Positions 1 to 13,714 of a stretch of DNA of 64,000 nt are shown piece by piece; the stretch's first letter is position 1, and the number at the start of each line of letters is the position of its first letter. The notes beneath the pieces are model-generated. The model searched no databases. It had not been told where the DNA came from and saw nothing but the letters and a program-made list of their open reading frames with translations. The DNA lies in the NCBI GenBank assembly GCA_035949375.1, contig DASZIG010000129.1, positions 62,001-126,000 on the forward strand, read 5' to 3'. This stretch comes from Gp13-AA77 sp035949375 (lineage in GTDB: Bacteria; Acidobacteriota; Terriglobia; UBA7540). Both the position numbers and the translations under genes were made by a program.

Positions 1-1436
1 GTCATGTCTTCGCTCGCCGCCGTGTTGTGGCGAAGGCTGTTGATGTTGCCGTTTTCGGCCGGTCCCGTAAATCCACTGCTGTCGCGAAACTCCGTGCCCC
101 GTTGGTACTCGTAACTGCTGTACCAGTGCGTCTTGTCGCTCGTGACGTAATCCACCCGGACCATGGGCTGGTAGTAGCGGTACTTATCCGGGACGTTGGC
201 GATGTAGTTGTTCAGGGGCGAGGTCGTATTAATATTCGGCATGGGGTAGAGGCTCACCAGAGCCGCGCCGATCGGGTTAATGTCAGAGCTTGGAATCGTG
301 TCACTCGGGAATTCCGTGCGCGCATAGTTGTTGCCGGAGCAGTTGCCAATCGTTCCGCCCGGCGAGGCGCACGTCGTCGTCGTCGGGTCGAAAATCTCAT
401 AGCCCGTCTGCGAGAAATCACCCGACCGCATCGCCGCCGTGGGAACGCTGGTGAGGGTGGTGAACGGGATGTTTTCCCAGTATCCCTCGAAGCTGCCGAA
501 GAAAAAGATCTTGTCCTTCTTCACGGGCCCGCCGAAGGTGCCGCCGTACTGCTGCTGATGAACGTCCTGCCGTGGGATGTCGTTCAGGTTGTTTTCGAAG
601 TTGTTGGCGTTCAAGGCGCCGTTCTCGAGATAATCGTAAAGGTCCCCGTGGAAGTGATTGGTTCCGGCCTTGGTCACGATGTTGATCACTCCTCCGGCGG
701 TGTGCCCGTAACGCGCGTCGTAGATGTCAGTCATGACATTCACTTCCTGCACGGCGTCGATGTTAGGGGCCGTAAACCAGGTTCCCTCGGGGCCGTAGCC
801 GGTCATGGCCGTGATGTTGCTGCCGTTGAGCGTAAAGAGCTGGTAACCCTGGACGCCGCCGCCGACGCTGTAGTTGTTGGTCACATCCCAGCCGCGGGTC
901 CCGGAGAAGCCGGAGGAGCCAAACTGCGTCTGCAAGAACTGCGATCCGGGCGTGGTGCCGAGCAGCATATAAACCTGGCGGCCGTTAAGCGGCAGATTTT
1001 CAATCTCCCGCTCACCGAGCAGTGTACCGCCTGAGCCGGTGACGGTATCAATAGCCGGTGGTGCGGCGCTCACGGTCACCTCTTCGCTGGTCGCGCCGAC
1101 ATCCAACTTGAAATTCAAGCCAAAGGACTGACTGGCAACCAGTAGGACATTCTCCTGCACGGCGGTCTTGAAGCTCTGCGCCTTGACGGTCACGGTGTAC
1201 GTACCGGGCAGCATGTAAGGAATGTAATACACGCCTGTGGCGCTGCTCGTACCCGCATACGTGATTTGGGTGTCGTTGTTAACCGCCACGACTGAAGCCC
1301 CGATGATAACCCCGCCCGACGGATCCGCAACCTGGCCCGTCAGCGTGGCGCGGAATTCCTGGCCGCGCAGCATCCGAACGCCTGGCACCAGAATCAGCAG
1401 CGCCAGGCTTGCAGCCAAAGCCTTTGAATGGTTCAT
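1..1436 (-). CDS. TonB-dependent receptor, Oar-like (5' part, runs off window)
   Basis: Frame open from an ATG at 1436 to the window edge (478 codons, no stop), so the beta-barrel C-terminus is missing. Residues 1-25 form a signal peptide ending near 'LRGQEF'. A carboxypeptidase-regulatory-like beta-sandwich follows (about 27-110, with 'GQVADPSGG' and 'LPGTYTVTVKA'), then a plug-like region containing 'LPLNGRQ' and 'YDARYGHTAGGVINIVTKAGTN', which is typical of Oar/CarboxypepD_reg receptors of Acidobacteriota. These proteins are outer-membrane transporters or adhesins; the ligand cannot be read. It is divergent from the wHTH-TPR regulator across 485 bp. Confidence 0.88.
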   Translation of the reverse strand, partial: MNHSKALAASLALLILVPGVRMLRGQEFRATLTGQVADPSGGVIIGASVVAVNNDTQITYAGTSSATGVYYIPYMLPGTYTVTVKAQSFKTAVQENVLLVASQSFGLNFKLDVGATSEEVTVSAAPPAIDTVTGSGGTLLGEREIENLPLNGRQVYMLLGTTPGSQFLQTQFGSSGFSGTRGWDVTNNYSVGGGVQGYQLFTLNGSNITAMTGYGPEGTWFTAPNIDAVQEVNVMTDIYDARYGHTAGGVINIVTKAGTNHFHGDLYDYLENGALNANNFENNLNDIPRQDVHQQQYGGTFGGPVKKDKIFFFGSFEGYWENIPFTTLTSVPTAAMRSGDFSQTGYEIFDPTTTTCASPGGTIGNCSGNNYARTEFPSDTIPSSDINPIGAALVSLYPMPNINTTSPLNNYIANVPDKYRYYQPMVRVDYVTSDKTHWYSSYEYQRGTEFRDSSGFTGPAENGNINSLRHNTAASEDM

Positions 1437-1921
1437 CGTGACTCCTTTTCCGGCATTGGGATTTGGGGAGACAGGAACCGGGATTCAGGCGAAGGAAGGA
1501 CGGCCCGCAGACGTATCCGGCGAGCCCTGGCGATACGCGCCGCTGTGATTTTGGTGTTCGATCGGTCCAAAAGTCGCCTTCGTCAGCCCTCGAAAAGGAG
1601 CTTTCCAGCCGTTCCTGCGCCTTACAGGCGGCGACCCAACAAACCCGACGGTCAAACCTAAATCGACTCGGGCAGGTTGGCGCGCCCGCATGGGCGTTGT
1701 CAAGGGCCGCGAGTGTCATCTTTATATTCCCTGCTACTTATCTGACATCGAATGACTTAACAGAAGTTCTTCCTCCCGCCGTGAATGCCGCCCGCGATGT
1801 GAAAGTGGGATGTCCACGGTTACAGGCGGCGTTCCCAGGCTTGAATGCCCTCCGTACGAGTGATAACATTGCTATCGTCAGCCACGGAAACGGGGGGCGG
1901 CTGCTTCGGAGCTCGTGCCAG
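1437..1921. other. Divergent intergenic region
   Basis: This 485-bp stretch separates the TonB-type receptor (leftward) from the wHTH-TPR regulator (rightward). An open frame continues upstream of the regulator start but encodes nothing recognisable. AT-richer patches lie around 1720-1760 and 1855-1875; the second contains the promoter listed separately. I found no convincing promoter for the leftward gene and no strong hairpin. Confidence 0.5.
1841..1869 (+). promoter_or_regulatory. Possible sigma70-type promoter for the wHTH-TPR gene
   Basis: TTGAAT (1841-1846) and TAACAT (1864-1869) are separated by exactly 17 bp, 52 bp before the proposed ATG at 1922. The -35 matches consensus at 4 of 6 positions and the -10 at 4 of 6. 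Predicted by eye only. Confidence 0.35.
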
Positions 1922-4639
1922 ATGGAGCCACGCTCCAACCCCGGTTCACGAATCCTGCGCTTCGGAGTCTTCGAAGTGGATTTGCGCAGCTCGGAGTTGC
2001 GCAAACACGGGACGCGCATCGGCCTTCAAGACCAGCCCTTCAAAATCCTGGCGCTGCTGATCGAGCAGCCGGGCGAGATCATCACCCGGAACGAGCTTCG
2101 TCAGAAGCTCTGGCCCGCCGACACATTTGTCAACTTCGATCGCAGCCTGAACAAGGCCATCAACAAGGTGCGCACCGTCCTCGGCGACTCCGCCGAGAGT
2201 CCGCGCTTTGTTGAGACCGTTCCGCGCCATGGCTATCGCTTCATTGCGCCGGTGGAAGGCGTCGATGCGCCGAGTTCGCCGCCGGCAAGCCTGCCACCCG
2301 AAGCGCGAGTTGAGCGTGCGGACGCGTCCGTCGCCCCGATTGCTGCGTTTGCGCGCGCGCGGGCGCCCGCAGGGCTGCGCTCGGCGTCCCTCCTGGGCCT
2401 GGCGCTCGTGCTCGTTGCGGCTGCAGCCGCGGCGTTGCACTGGCGCAGCGCGTTGCTCGGTGCCTCCAGCAGCTCGAAGGTGCGCCGTTCCGTGGCCGTC
2501 CTCGGTTTCAGAAATCTATCGGGGCGAACCGACGAGGCCTGGCTTTCCACGGCGCTTTCGGACTGGCTTACCACGGAGCTGGCGGCCGGCGAGCAGCTCC
2601 GCGCCGTACCGCGAGAAAGAGTCGAGCAGATGAAGGCGGGGCTGGCGCTGCCGGAGTCGCCCGGCCTCGACCGCGCCACGCTCGACCGAATCCGCCACAA
2701 TCTCGGCGTCGACCTCGTGGTGGCCGGTTCTTACGCCGTCCTCGACGCCAAATTCGGCGGCCAGATCCGGCTGGACCTCCAGGTCGAAGATACGCGCAGC
2801 GGTGAGACCCTGGCGGCTGTTTCCGAGACGGAGGGCGAGGGCCATTTGTCCGACCTCGTATCGCACGCCGGCGCGGTTTTGCGAGCCCGGCTGGGGGTCG
2901 ATGCGGTCACCGCGGAGCAGGCAGCGGAGGTAGGCCACGCTCTGCCGGCGAATCCGGCGGCGGCGCGGTTGTACTCCGAAGGCCTGGCCAAGCTGCGTCT
3001 GTTTGACGCCCTCTCGGCTCGCGACTCGCTGGACCGGGCAGCGGCCCTTGAACCCGGTTCCGCGCTGGTTCACTCCGCGCTGTCGGCCGCCTGGGCGGCC
3101 CTTGGTTATGACGAGGCGGCCAGCGCCGAAGCCCGGCGGGCGTTCGACCTCTCCGCCACCCTGCCGCGCGCCGACCGCCTGTTGATCGAAGCACGCTACC
3201 GTGAGGCGGCCCGGGACTGGGACAAGGCCATCGAGATTTACCGGGCGTTATGCGAATTCTTCCCTGACAACCTTGACTATGGTCTGGCGCTGACCGGAGC
3301 GCAGGTGAGCGGCGGCCGTGGAAAAGACGCCCTGAGTACCGCGGCCGCGCTCGAAGGTCTGGGCCAGCCCTTTCGCGACGACCCGCGTATCGATCTGGCC
3401 GCGGTGCGGGCGGAGGAATCCCAGGGGGACTTCCGGGCCGTCCAGGCGGACGCGCTCCGGGGAGCGGCGAAGGCCCGCGCGGCCGGCGACTCACTGCTCC
3501 TGGCGCAGGCGCGCATGGATGAGGCCTGGGCACTTGAGAACCTTGGCCGCCCTGCGGACGCGGTGCCGCCCGCCGACGAGGCCAGGCGCTTGTGCGCCGG
3601 GGTCGGTGACCAGAGGTGCGTGGCCCGCGCAACCACCGTCCATGCAATTGCGCTCGATCTCGAGGGCGACGCGGGCGGGGCGCAGGCGCGGTTCGAGGAG
3701 GCGCTACAGAGCTCGCGCGCGATCGGTAACCTGTACGGGGTCGCGACCAGCTTGAACAACATTGGCGACACGCAGCGGGCGCTGGGCGATCTTGCCGGGG
3801 CGCTCCACAACTTCCGGGATTCGCTCGCCCTCTACCGCGAAATCGGGAATCAGGGCGGCGTGGCGCTCACCGAGTCCAACCTCGGTGACGTGTTTCTGGC
3901 GCTCGGCCATCTTACCGATGCCCAGGCGATGTATCAGGACTCCCTCCGTTCCTGCCTGGCCACTGGTGACCGGAGTAAGCAGGCACAGGACCTGGCTGGA
4001 TTGGGCAGCGTGATGCGAGCGGAGGGTAACCTCAATCAGGCCATCAGTTACAAGACGCAGGCGGCCGCGGCTTTCGAGGCCAGCGGAGAAAAACGTATGG
4101 CCGCCGAGGCTCGCTTGGGGCTGGCCCGGCTTCGGCTGGACCAGGGCGAAATCCCGGCGGCCGCCACCGCGGCGCGCCAGGCGGCCCACGAATTCGAACG
4201 TGAGGGGGTTGCCGGCCAGGAGTCCATGGCACAAGCCGTTCTGGCCGAGGCTCTGCTCAAGTCGGGAAATGCCTCCGAAGCGCAGCAAGCTCTGGCCCGT
4301 GCTGTCCGGCTTTCCGACCGGTGCCAGGACCGGGAGGCAGGCCTGCTGGTGGCGGTGACGGCGGCCCGGGTGCGTGCAGCCTCCGGCCGCGCGGGAGACC
4401 TGCTCCAAGCCGAGCGAAACTTGCGCCAGACGGCAAGGGAAGCTGCCACCAGCGGCTTCCTGGATGACGGCCTGGAGGCGCGCCTCACCCTGGCGGAGCT
4501 GGAAATGAGCTCCGAAAACCCCGCCGGGGCTCGCGCCAGTCTTGAGGAAATCCAGCGAGACGCTGCCGGCCGCGGATTTGGCCTGATCGCGGAAAAAGCG
4601 GCAGCGGCCTTAAGAACCAGCCCCAGCCAGGAGCATTAG
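1922..4639 (+). CDS. Winged-helix transcriptional regulator with TM, TolB-like domain and TPR repeats
   Basis: 905 aa. Residues about 10-110 are an OmpR/PhoB-type winged helix ('FGVFEVDLRSSELRKHG', 'RNELRQKLWP', 'VETVPRHGYRFI'). A single membrane segment (about 154-173, Ala/Val/Leu-rich) follows. Residues about 189-330 resemble the TolB/FlgO-like domain found in CadC-like and cyclase-like proteins ('SVAVLGFRNLSG'). The rest is a TPR array, with clear repeats such as 'NNIGDTQRALGDLAGALHNFRDSLAL'. The architecture is common in Acidobacteriota and suggests a one-component membrane-bound regulator that senses through its periplasmic part. ATG 1922 is chosen because the winged helix begins just after it; the frame stays open upstream to 1463. 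Target genes unknown; the flanking receptor or kinase are candidates (inference). Confidence 0.85.
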   Translation: MEPRSNPGSRILRFGVFEVDLRSSELRKHGTRIGLQDQPFKILALLIEQPGEIITRNELRQKLWPADTFVNFDRSLNKAINKVRTVLGDSAESPRFVETVPRHGYRFIAPVEGVDAPSSPPASLPPEARVERADASVAPIAAFARARAPAGLRSASLLGLALVLVAAAAAALHWRSALLGASSSSKVRRSVAVLGFRNLSGRTDEAWLSTALSDWLTTELAAGEQLRAVPRERVEQMKAGLALPESPGLDRATLDRIRHNLGVDLVVAGSYAVLDAKFGGQIRLDLQVEDTRSGETLAAVSETEGEGHLSDLVSHAGAVLRARLGVDAVTAEQAAEVGHALPANPAAARLYSEGLAKLRLFDALSARDSLDRAAALEPGSALVHSALSAAWAALGYDEAASAEARRAFDLSATLPRADRLLIEARYREAARDWDKAIEIYRALCEFFPDNLDYGLALTGAQVSGGRGKDALSTAAALEGLGQPFRDDPRIDLAAVRAEESQGDFRAVQADALRGAAKARAAGDSLLLAQARMDEAWALENLGRPADAVPPADEARRLCAGVGDQRCVARATTVHAIALDLEGDAGGAQARFEEALQSSRAIGNLYGVATSLNNIGDTQRALGDLAGALHNFRDSLALYREIGNQGGVALTESNLGDVFLALGHLTDAQAMYQDSLRSCLATGDRSKQAQDLAGLGSVMRAEGNLNQAISYKTQAAAAFEASGEKRMAAEARLGLARLRLDQGEIPAAATAARQAAHEFEREGVAGQESMAQAVLAEALLKSGNASEAQQALARAVRLSDRCQDREAGLLVAVTAARVRAASGRAGDLLQAERNLRQTAREAATSGFLDDGLEARLTLAELEMSSENPAGARASLEEIQRDAAGRGFGLIAEKAAAALRTSPSQEH

Positions 4640-4817
4640 GCGCCTCCGGCGAAAAACTCTCCATCTCTCTCAAACCGATAACCGAAGCGCCGGCGGATCT
4701 TGCAGTCGGATGGCCCTAACGCCGGGCGATATTCCAGCCGATATCTCTCTGTGAGTGATGTGCGCCGGACGCCCTCGCACACCCGAAGGGTCGCTGGCGC
4801 GCGGGAGTGAATGTATC

Positions 4818-9029
<4,212 letters not shown>

Positions 9030-9032
9030 CAG

Positions 9033-9060
9033 GTGGGCTGCGTCATTCTGACCAGCCCAC
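9033..9060. terminator. Hairpin between convergent genes
   Basis: A perfect 8-bp stem (GTGGGCTG at 9033-9040 with CAGCCCAC at 9053-9060, 12-nt loop) begins 4 nt after the kinase stop and lies between it and the convergent PEP-CTERM gene. No T-tract follows on either strand, so it is a weak candidate terminator. Confidence 0.3.
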
Positions 9061-9158
9061 GGCGCCGAAGAATCCCTGTATTCCCTTGACTCAAATGCCG
9101 GGCGGCCTCGCTTCCGCCGGCACAACCTCGCTCGGTGACCGTGCCACCAATTTCGGTA

Positions 9159-12100
9159 CTAGCCACGCTGCCGCGCGGTTCTGTTGAACCTGAGCCGCGC
9201 CAGGACCGACAGCCCGACCAGGCCGGTGCCGAGCAGGAGCAGGCTGCCAGGCTCGGGCGTGGAAGGGTTGTTCCCCGACGACGCGCTGCCTGGGCCCGAG
9301 AGGACATCGAGCGTGACGTTGTTCGCGTTATAGACCACGCCAAAGTGCTCGTTGCTGTTGATTCCGGTTCCATTGACCGTGGCGAACGTTCCTGTCACGG
9401 AACTGGCGTTGAGGATGTCGAAGGTCTCCGTCAGCGTGGGCACGAAGCCGTTGATCAAATCCAGATTCAGGACGCCGTTCAGGCTGGCGCTGCCGCTGAT
9501 GGTTAACTGGTCGAACAAAGTTCCCTCCGTAGTCCCCCCGATGTCGATGGCAAGAGCGCCCGCGGAGGTCTGGCTGTAGTTGCCGCTGATCGATTCCGTG
9601 CCGGCCGTCATGACCTTATCGCCGATGTTGAAGGTCGCGTTGTCCGTCACCGTGCCCGCGCTCAGCGTGCCGCCGCTTCCGAACACCGAGCCGCCGTTGA
9701 AGGTGATCCCGCCCGCCGCCGTCAGCGTGCCGTCCACGGTGGTTGTACCGGCGGTCTGTGTATAGGTTGCGGTCGGCGCTGTCAAAGTCAGGTTGCTCGT
9801 CTTTCCGACCGTAAGCGTTCCAGCATTTGACAAGGCGGACGCGCCGTCCGTCAGGTTCTGGCCCCCTGTGACCGTAAACTTGCCCGTAGACGAGTTGGTT
9901 GCGAAATTCCGAAGGGCATTGTTGCCGTTCTGATCCTTGATTTCGGCGCCGGCGCCCGTCAGAGTGATATTCGCGGCGTTGGTCACGATGTTGGCATTGT
10001 TGAATTGCATCGTTCCGGTGATGCCGTAGATGCCTCCGGTCAGCTTGGTTCCCGTAAAGTTTGTCAAATTGCCGTTGACATCAAACGTGCTGCCATTTCC
10101 AACGGTCAGCGTGCCGCTGTTGGTGAAGTTACCGGCAGTGGTAAAGTCGGCGCCGCCGCTCAGCGTGAACTTGCCGGTGGTCGCATTGGTCGCGAAGCCG
10201 GCCAGAGCATTGGCTCCCGTCTGGCTGATGATCCCGGCTGAGGATCCCATCAGGGTAATGCTCGCGGCATTCGTGACGATGTTCGCCCCGGTGAATTCCA
10301 GCGTTCCGGTGACGTCGTATGTGCCTGCGGTGAGAGTCGTGCCGCTGAAGTTGGTCAGGTTGCCGCTGACATCAAACACGCTGCCGCTTCCTACGGTGAG
10401 CGTGCCGTCGTTGGTGAAGTTGCCGGCAGTCGTAAAGTTCATGCCGGGGGCCAGCGTGAAATTGGACCCGCTGGCATTCACGGCCAAAGCGGCGAGCACA
10501 TTCTGTCCGCTAAAGTCGATGATCTGGGCGAAGGGGCCTGTCAGCGTGATGTTGGCGTCGTTGGTCACCACGCTCGTTCCTGCGCCTCCAAATTCCAGCG
10601 TGCCGCTGACGTCGTAGGTTCCGGCCGTCAGAGTCGTGCCCACCAAATTAAGGAGCGCTCCACCGCTCGAGGTCCCAATCTCCATCACGCTTCCCAGAGC
10701 CACGCTGAGCGTTCCCTGATTGTTAAGACCGGACGAATCCGGCAGGATAATCAAGGGTGTGCTTTCATTGGCCAGGATCGTTCCCTGGTTCACAATGCCC
10801 ATGCTCTTGATGGTGCCGGCGCCCGAGATCGTGTTGTTCACGTTGGTGAGTGTGTTGGTCCCGGTTCCTACCATGAGATTTGCACTGGTGTTCGTCAGCG
10901 TGATCAGGCCTCCGCCCGTGAGCGTGGCGGCGGTCGCTCCAAACTCCAATTGAGTCGTATTGCCGATCGAGTTCAGCGCCATCGAGCCCGAGTTCGTCAC
11001 CGTGCTCCCCGACAGCACCAGGCCCGTGTCGTTCCCTACAATCACCTGCCCTCCCGCCGGGTTCGTCACATTGCCGCTGATCGTGTTCCCGTAATACCCG
11101 TCCGTGCTGGTCTCGATCACCCCCGTCCCGCTGTTCGTAACCGCCCCGCCCAGCGTGCTGTTGGCGTTCAAGAACAGTGACGCCACCCCCGTCAGCGTCA
11201 CCGTACTTCCCGGGCTCACCGTGCTGGCATTCAATTGCAGCGATCCCGCGTTGACCGCCACCGTCCCTCCGGTCACCGTCGAACTGTTCACCGCCATCAC
11301 CCCGCCGTTCGTCTGGATCGTCCCGTTGCTGCTCCCCGCCGAATTCGTAAACGTCCCGGCGCTCAACACCAGCACGCTCCCCAGGCTCGATTCCACCGTC
11401 CCCGTGTTCGTCATCCCGCCGCTGCCGGGATTAATCGTCAGACCCGCGCTCCCGCTGGCCATGATCGTCCCCTGGTTGATGATGGTCAGGTTGCTCTCGC
11501 CGATGTCCCCCGCGCCCAGGATCGTGTTGTTCGCGTTCGTCAGCACACTCGTCCCGCCCGAGTTCCCCAGAATCTCGTTGGCCGTGGTGTTCGACAGCGT
11601 TACCGTGCCGCCGCCCGTCAAGGTCGTGGTCCCGCTGAACTGCAACTGCGTAATGTTCCCGATCGAGTTCATCTCGATCGCTCCTGTGTTGGTCACGGTG
11701 CCGCCGCCCAGCACCAGGCCCGTGTCGTTCCCTACGATCACCTGCCCTCCCGCCGGGTTCGTCACATTGCCGCTGATCGTGTTCCCGTAATACCCGTTCG
11801 TGCTGGTCTCGATCACTCCCGTCCCGCTGTTCGTAACCGCCCCGCCCAGCGTGCTGTTGGCGTTCAAGAACAGTGACGCCACCCCCGTCAGCGTCACCGT
11901 ACTTCCCGGGCTCACCGTGCTGGCGTTCAATTGCAACGATCCCGCGTTGACCGCCACCGTCCCTCCGGTCACCGTCGAACTGTTCACCGCCACCACCCCG
12001 CCGTTCGTCTGGATCGTCCCGTTGCTGCTCCCGGAGGAATTCGCAAACTGCCCGTCCGACAACACCAGGGTGCTCCCAGGACCCGACTCCAGCAGCCCCG

Positions 12101-12917
12101 TGTTCGTCATCCCCGCCGCACTGGGAGCAATGATCAGCCCCGCGCTCCCGGCAGCCGTGATCGTCCCCTGGTTGTTCAGCGTCAGATTGCCGTCTCCTAT
12201 GTTCCCCGATCCGAAAATCGTGTTGTTCGCGTTCACCAGCGCGCTGCTGCCGTTGCCAAGAATATAGTTCTGGCTGTCGTTGGACAGGAAGATCGTTCCG
12301 CCGCCGGTCAGCGTAGTCGTAGTCGCCGTGACCTCCAACTCCGTCAAATTCCCCGTTGAGGCCAGCACCATAACACCCGCGTTGCTGATAGTGCCCCCGC
12401 CGATCGTCAAATCGATGTCGTTACTCGTGCTGAGACTGTTGCCCGAGCTGATGGTCAAGGTGTTGATGCTCGAGGTGGTGTTTTGAGTAACCTTGGACCC
12501 GGCATTGGTGATGGTGACGTTACTTGTGCTCGTCGGCAGCCCGGCTGACCAGTTTGTGGAAACGCTCCACTCTCCGATTCCCCCGATCCAGTTGTCTGTG
12601 GTTGACGGGACCAGTCCGGCGCTGTTGAGTGACTCGAGCGCCGGCGCCGCCGACGCCCTTGAGGCCGTCCAGAGGTGCAGGGACCCACTTCGGTCGTTGA
12701 TCGCGTTGGCCTGAGTGAACGTGAAGGCGCCCGGACGTGTCATATTCCAGGGCAGTCCGAGAAGTATGTCCGGATCAGGCCGCGCAATCGAGAGAGCCTC
12801 CGCCCCGATCCATTTCCGGTTGCCTTGGGCCGAAACGATACCCGGCGCCAGGAACAGCACCGTGATCAACATAGCTTGCGCCAGCCTGGAACTTGATCCC
12901 TTCAACATCGCGCTCAT
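9159..12917 (-). CDS. PEP-CTERM surface protein with autotransporter-like repeats
   Basis: 1252 aa. An N-terminal signal peptide ends near 'APGIVSAQG'. The body is Gly/Thr/Asn/Ser-rich with repeated 'NxGTxTxx' and 'LTGGGTxTLSN' units, resembling beta-helical adhesin passenger domains. The C-terminus has a textbook PEP-CTERM sorting signal: 'STPEPGS', a hydrophobic stretch 'LLLLGTGLVGLSVLA', then an Arg-rich tail. Such proteins are cut and anchored or released by an exosortase; no exosortase gene is in the window. ATG 12917 is preceded by GGGAGG with a 5-nt spacer. Two near-identical segments about 320 bp long lie 696 bp apart, giving an in-frame 232-residue internal duplication. Confidence 0.88.
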   Translation of the reverse strand: MSAMLKGSSSRLAQAMLITVLFLAPGIVSAQGNRKWIGAEALSIARPDPDILLGLPWNMTRPGAFTFTQANAINDRSGSLHLWTASRASAAPALESLNSAGLVPSTTDNWIGGIGEWSVSTNWSAGLPTSTSNVTITNAGSKVTQNTTSSINTLTISSGNSLSTSNDIDLTIGGGTISNAGVMVLASTGNLTELEVTATTTTLTGGGTIFLSNDSQNYILGNGSSALVNANNTIFGSGNIGDGNLTLNNQGTITAAGSAGLIIAPSAAGMTNTGLLESGPGSTLVLSDGQFANSSGSSNGTIQTNGGVVAVNSSTVTGGTVAVNAGSLQLNASTVSPGSTVTLTGVASLFLNANSTLGGAVTNSGTGVIETSTNGYYGNTISGNVTNPAGGQVIVGNDTGLVLGGGTVTNTGAIEMNSIGNITQLQFSGTTTLTGGGTVTLSNTTANEILGNSGGTSVLTNANNTILGAGDIGESNLTIINQGTIMASGSAGLTINPGSGGMTNTGTVESSLGSVLVLSAGTFTNSAGSSNGTIQTNGGVMAVNSSTVTGGTVAVNAGSLQLNASTVSPGSTVTLTGVASLFLNANSTLGGAVTNSGTGVIETSTDGYYGNTISGNVTNPAGGQVIVGNDTGLVLSGSTVTNSGSMALNSIGNTTQLEFGATAATLTGGGLITLTNTSANLMVGTGTNTLTNVNNTISGAGTIKSMGIVNQGTILANESTPLIILPDSSGLNNQGTLSVALGSVMEIGTSSGGALLNLVGTTLTAGTYDVSGTLEFGGAGTSVVTNDANITLTGPFAQIIDFSGQNVLAALAVNASGSNFTLAPGMNFTTAGNFTNDGTLTVGSGSVFDVSGNLTNFSGTTLTAGTYDVTGTLEFTGANIVTNAASITLMGSSAGIISQTGANALAGFATNATTGKFTLSGGADFTTAGNFTNSGTLTVGNGSTFDVNGNLTNFTGTKLTGGIYGITGTMQFNNANIVTNAANITLTGAGAEIKDQNGNNALRNFATNSSTGKFTVTGGQNLTDGASALSNAGTLTVGKTSNLTLTAPTATYTQTAGTTTVDGTLTAAGGITFNGGSVFGSGGTLSAGTVTDNATFNIGDKVMTAGTESISGNYSQTSAGALAIDIGGTTEGTLFDQLTISGSASLNGVLNLDLINGFVPTLTETFDILNASSVTGTFATVNGTGINSNEHFGVVYNANNVTLDVLSGPGSASSGNNPSTPEPGSLLLLGTGLVGLSVLARLRFNRTARQRG
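11016..11338 (-). repeat. Internal repeat of PEP-CTERM gene, copy A
   Basis: Near-identical at DNA level to 11712-12034, offset 696 bp (232 codons, in frame). It encodes the segment with 'YYGNTISGNVTNPAGGQ'. The DNA-level identity, beyond what the protein would require, points to recent duplication or gene conversion. Confidence 0.85.
11712..12034 (-). repeat. Internal repeat of PEP-CTERM gene, copy B
   Basis: Partner of the repeat at 11016-11338. The few differences include single-base changes such as the codon that gives Asn rather than Asp before 'GYYGNT'. Similarity decays into diverged repeat units on both sides. Confidence 0.85.
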
Positions 12918-13047
12918 GAACGCCTCCCATTTTCAACTTGATTGATTCAGACTGACCCGGACGGCCGTTGGGCGACCGCCTCAAAACCACGTCGAGTCGC
13001 GCCGCAGTCTTGTATCCGCCGCTTCCGGCTCTAAAGACCGGACAAAA

Positions 13048-13076
13048 ACTATACCCTGCCATACACGTTGAAACAA
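13048..13076 (-). promoter_or_regulatory. Possible promoter of the PEP-CTERM gene
   Basis: On the minus strand TTGTTT (13076-13071) and TATAGT (13053-13048) are separated by 17 bp, about 130 bp before the start codon. The -10 matches sigma70 consensus at 5 of 6 positions and the -35 at 4 of 6. Visual prediction. Confidence 0.42.
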
Positions 13077-13228
13077 CACCCACTGCGTTGTAACCTACGA
13101 AGATATCAATCGTGTGACAAGATTGTGAAGTTCACGGCAAAGGAATAGTGATCAGCGTGCGCGGCTCTTTTATCAAACCCAGTCTTGAACCGAGCACAGC
13201 CGACGAGCGCAACCAAAGAGAAAAGCCT

Positions 13229-13290
13229 CACCACTGAGGCCACGGAGGCTCACAGAGCTTTTCTCCGTGTTCTCCGTGCGCTCCGTGGTG
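13229..13290. repeat. Imperfect palindromic intergenic repeat (REP-like)
   Basis: Left arm 13229-13257 (begins CACCACTGAGG) pairs with right arm 13263-13290 (ends GCTCCGTGGTG) with a few mismatches around a short loop. Each arm is built from repeats of the type CACGGAG/CTCCGTG. Elements of this style are widespread between genes of soil bacteria; read through, they give 'TTERTENTEK'-like peptides. It would fold into a long RNA hairpin. Confidence 0.65.
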
Positions 13291-13459
13291 AAACCTTTCT
13301 TCCGAGCGCAGGCTAGATTTAGCAGTCGATGCTGCGGGCCCCGCGGAAACGGAGCTGATCCGCTTTTCCACAGGGTAACTAAGTGAGATCGTTGGGCTAA
13401 ATAAATATTCTCAGTCATCCAAGTTTTACCCACGATCGCCGCCAAGCGTGCGAGCCTCT

Positions 13460-13714
13460 CTACGCCCAGGTTAGAGGTGTTAGGTGTCGAGGCGCCGCGA
13501 ACCAGTAAGCTAATGAGATGGCCAATGGCCCAATGACCATATCCCGCAATCGCCGAGGACTCAATGGATCGATCCCGATCTCGAAATCACGCCAGCCCGC
13601 ACGCTCCATGGCGTATTGACAGATTTCAAAACTCGTCCCTACGATGCTCGCAGCCACAGCGCCCTGCAAAAAGCCCAAAAAAAAAGAATCTAAAAATTTA
13701 CAAAACGAAGCCAC
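13460..13714 (-). pseudogene. Doubtful 84-codon frame, possible gene remnant
   Basis: From a GTG at 13714, 84 aa with two hydrophobic stretches (about 11-25 and 60-72) and a middle segment 'GWRDFEIGIDPLSPRRLRDM' that looks protein-like. Its first codons lie in an A-rich tract and no ribosome binding site is evident. I do not recognise it. It could be the tail of a decayed membrane protein gene or a chance frame. Confidence 0.25.

Larger units (their letters stand above)
12918..13459. other. Intergenic region upstream of the PEP-CTERM gene
   Basis: No convincing gene in this 542-bp stretch. It contains a promoter-like pair for the leftward PEP-CTERM gene (13048-13076) and a palindromic repeat (13229-13290). 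An open frame across 13173-13445 on the minus strand is composed largely of that palindrome and is not called. Confidence 0.5.

Noticed and set aside
13173..13445. 90-codon minus-strand frame
   Set aside because: Its middle is the palindromic repeat 13229-13290, whose translation gives the usual repeat peptide.
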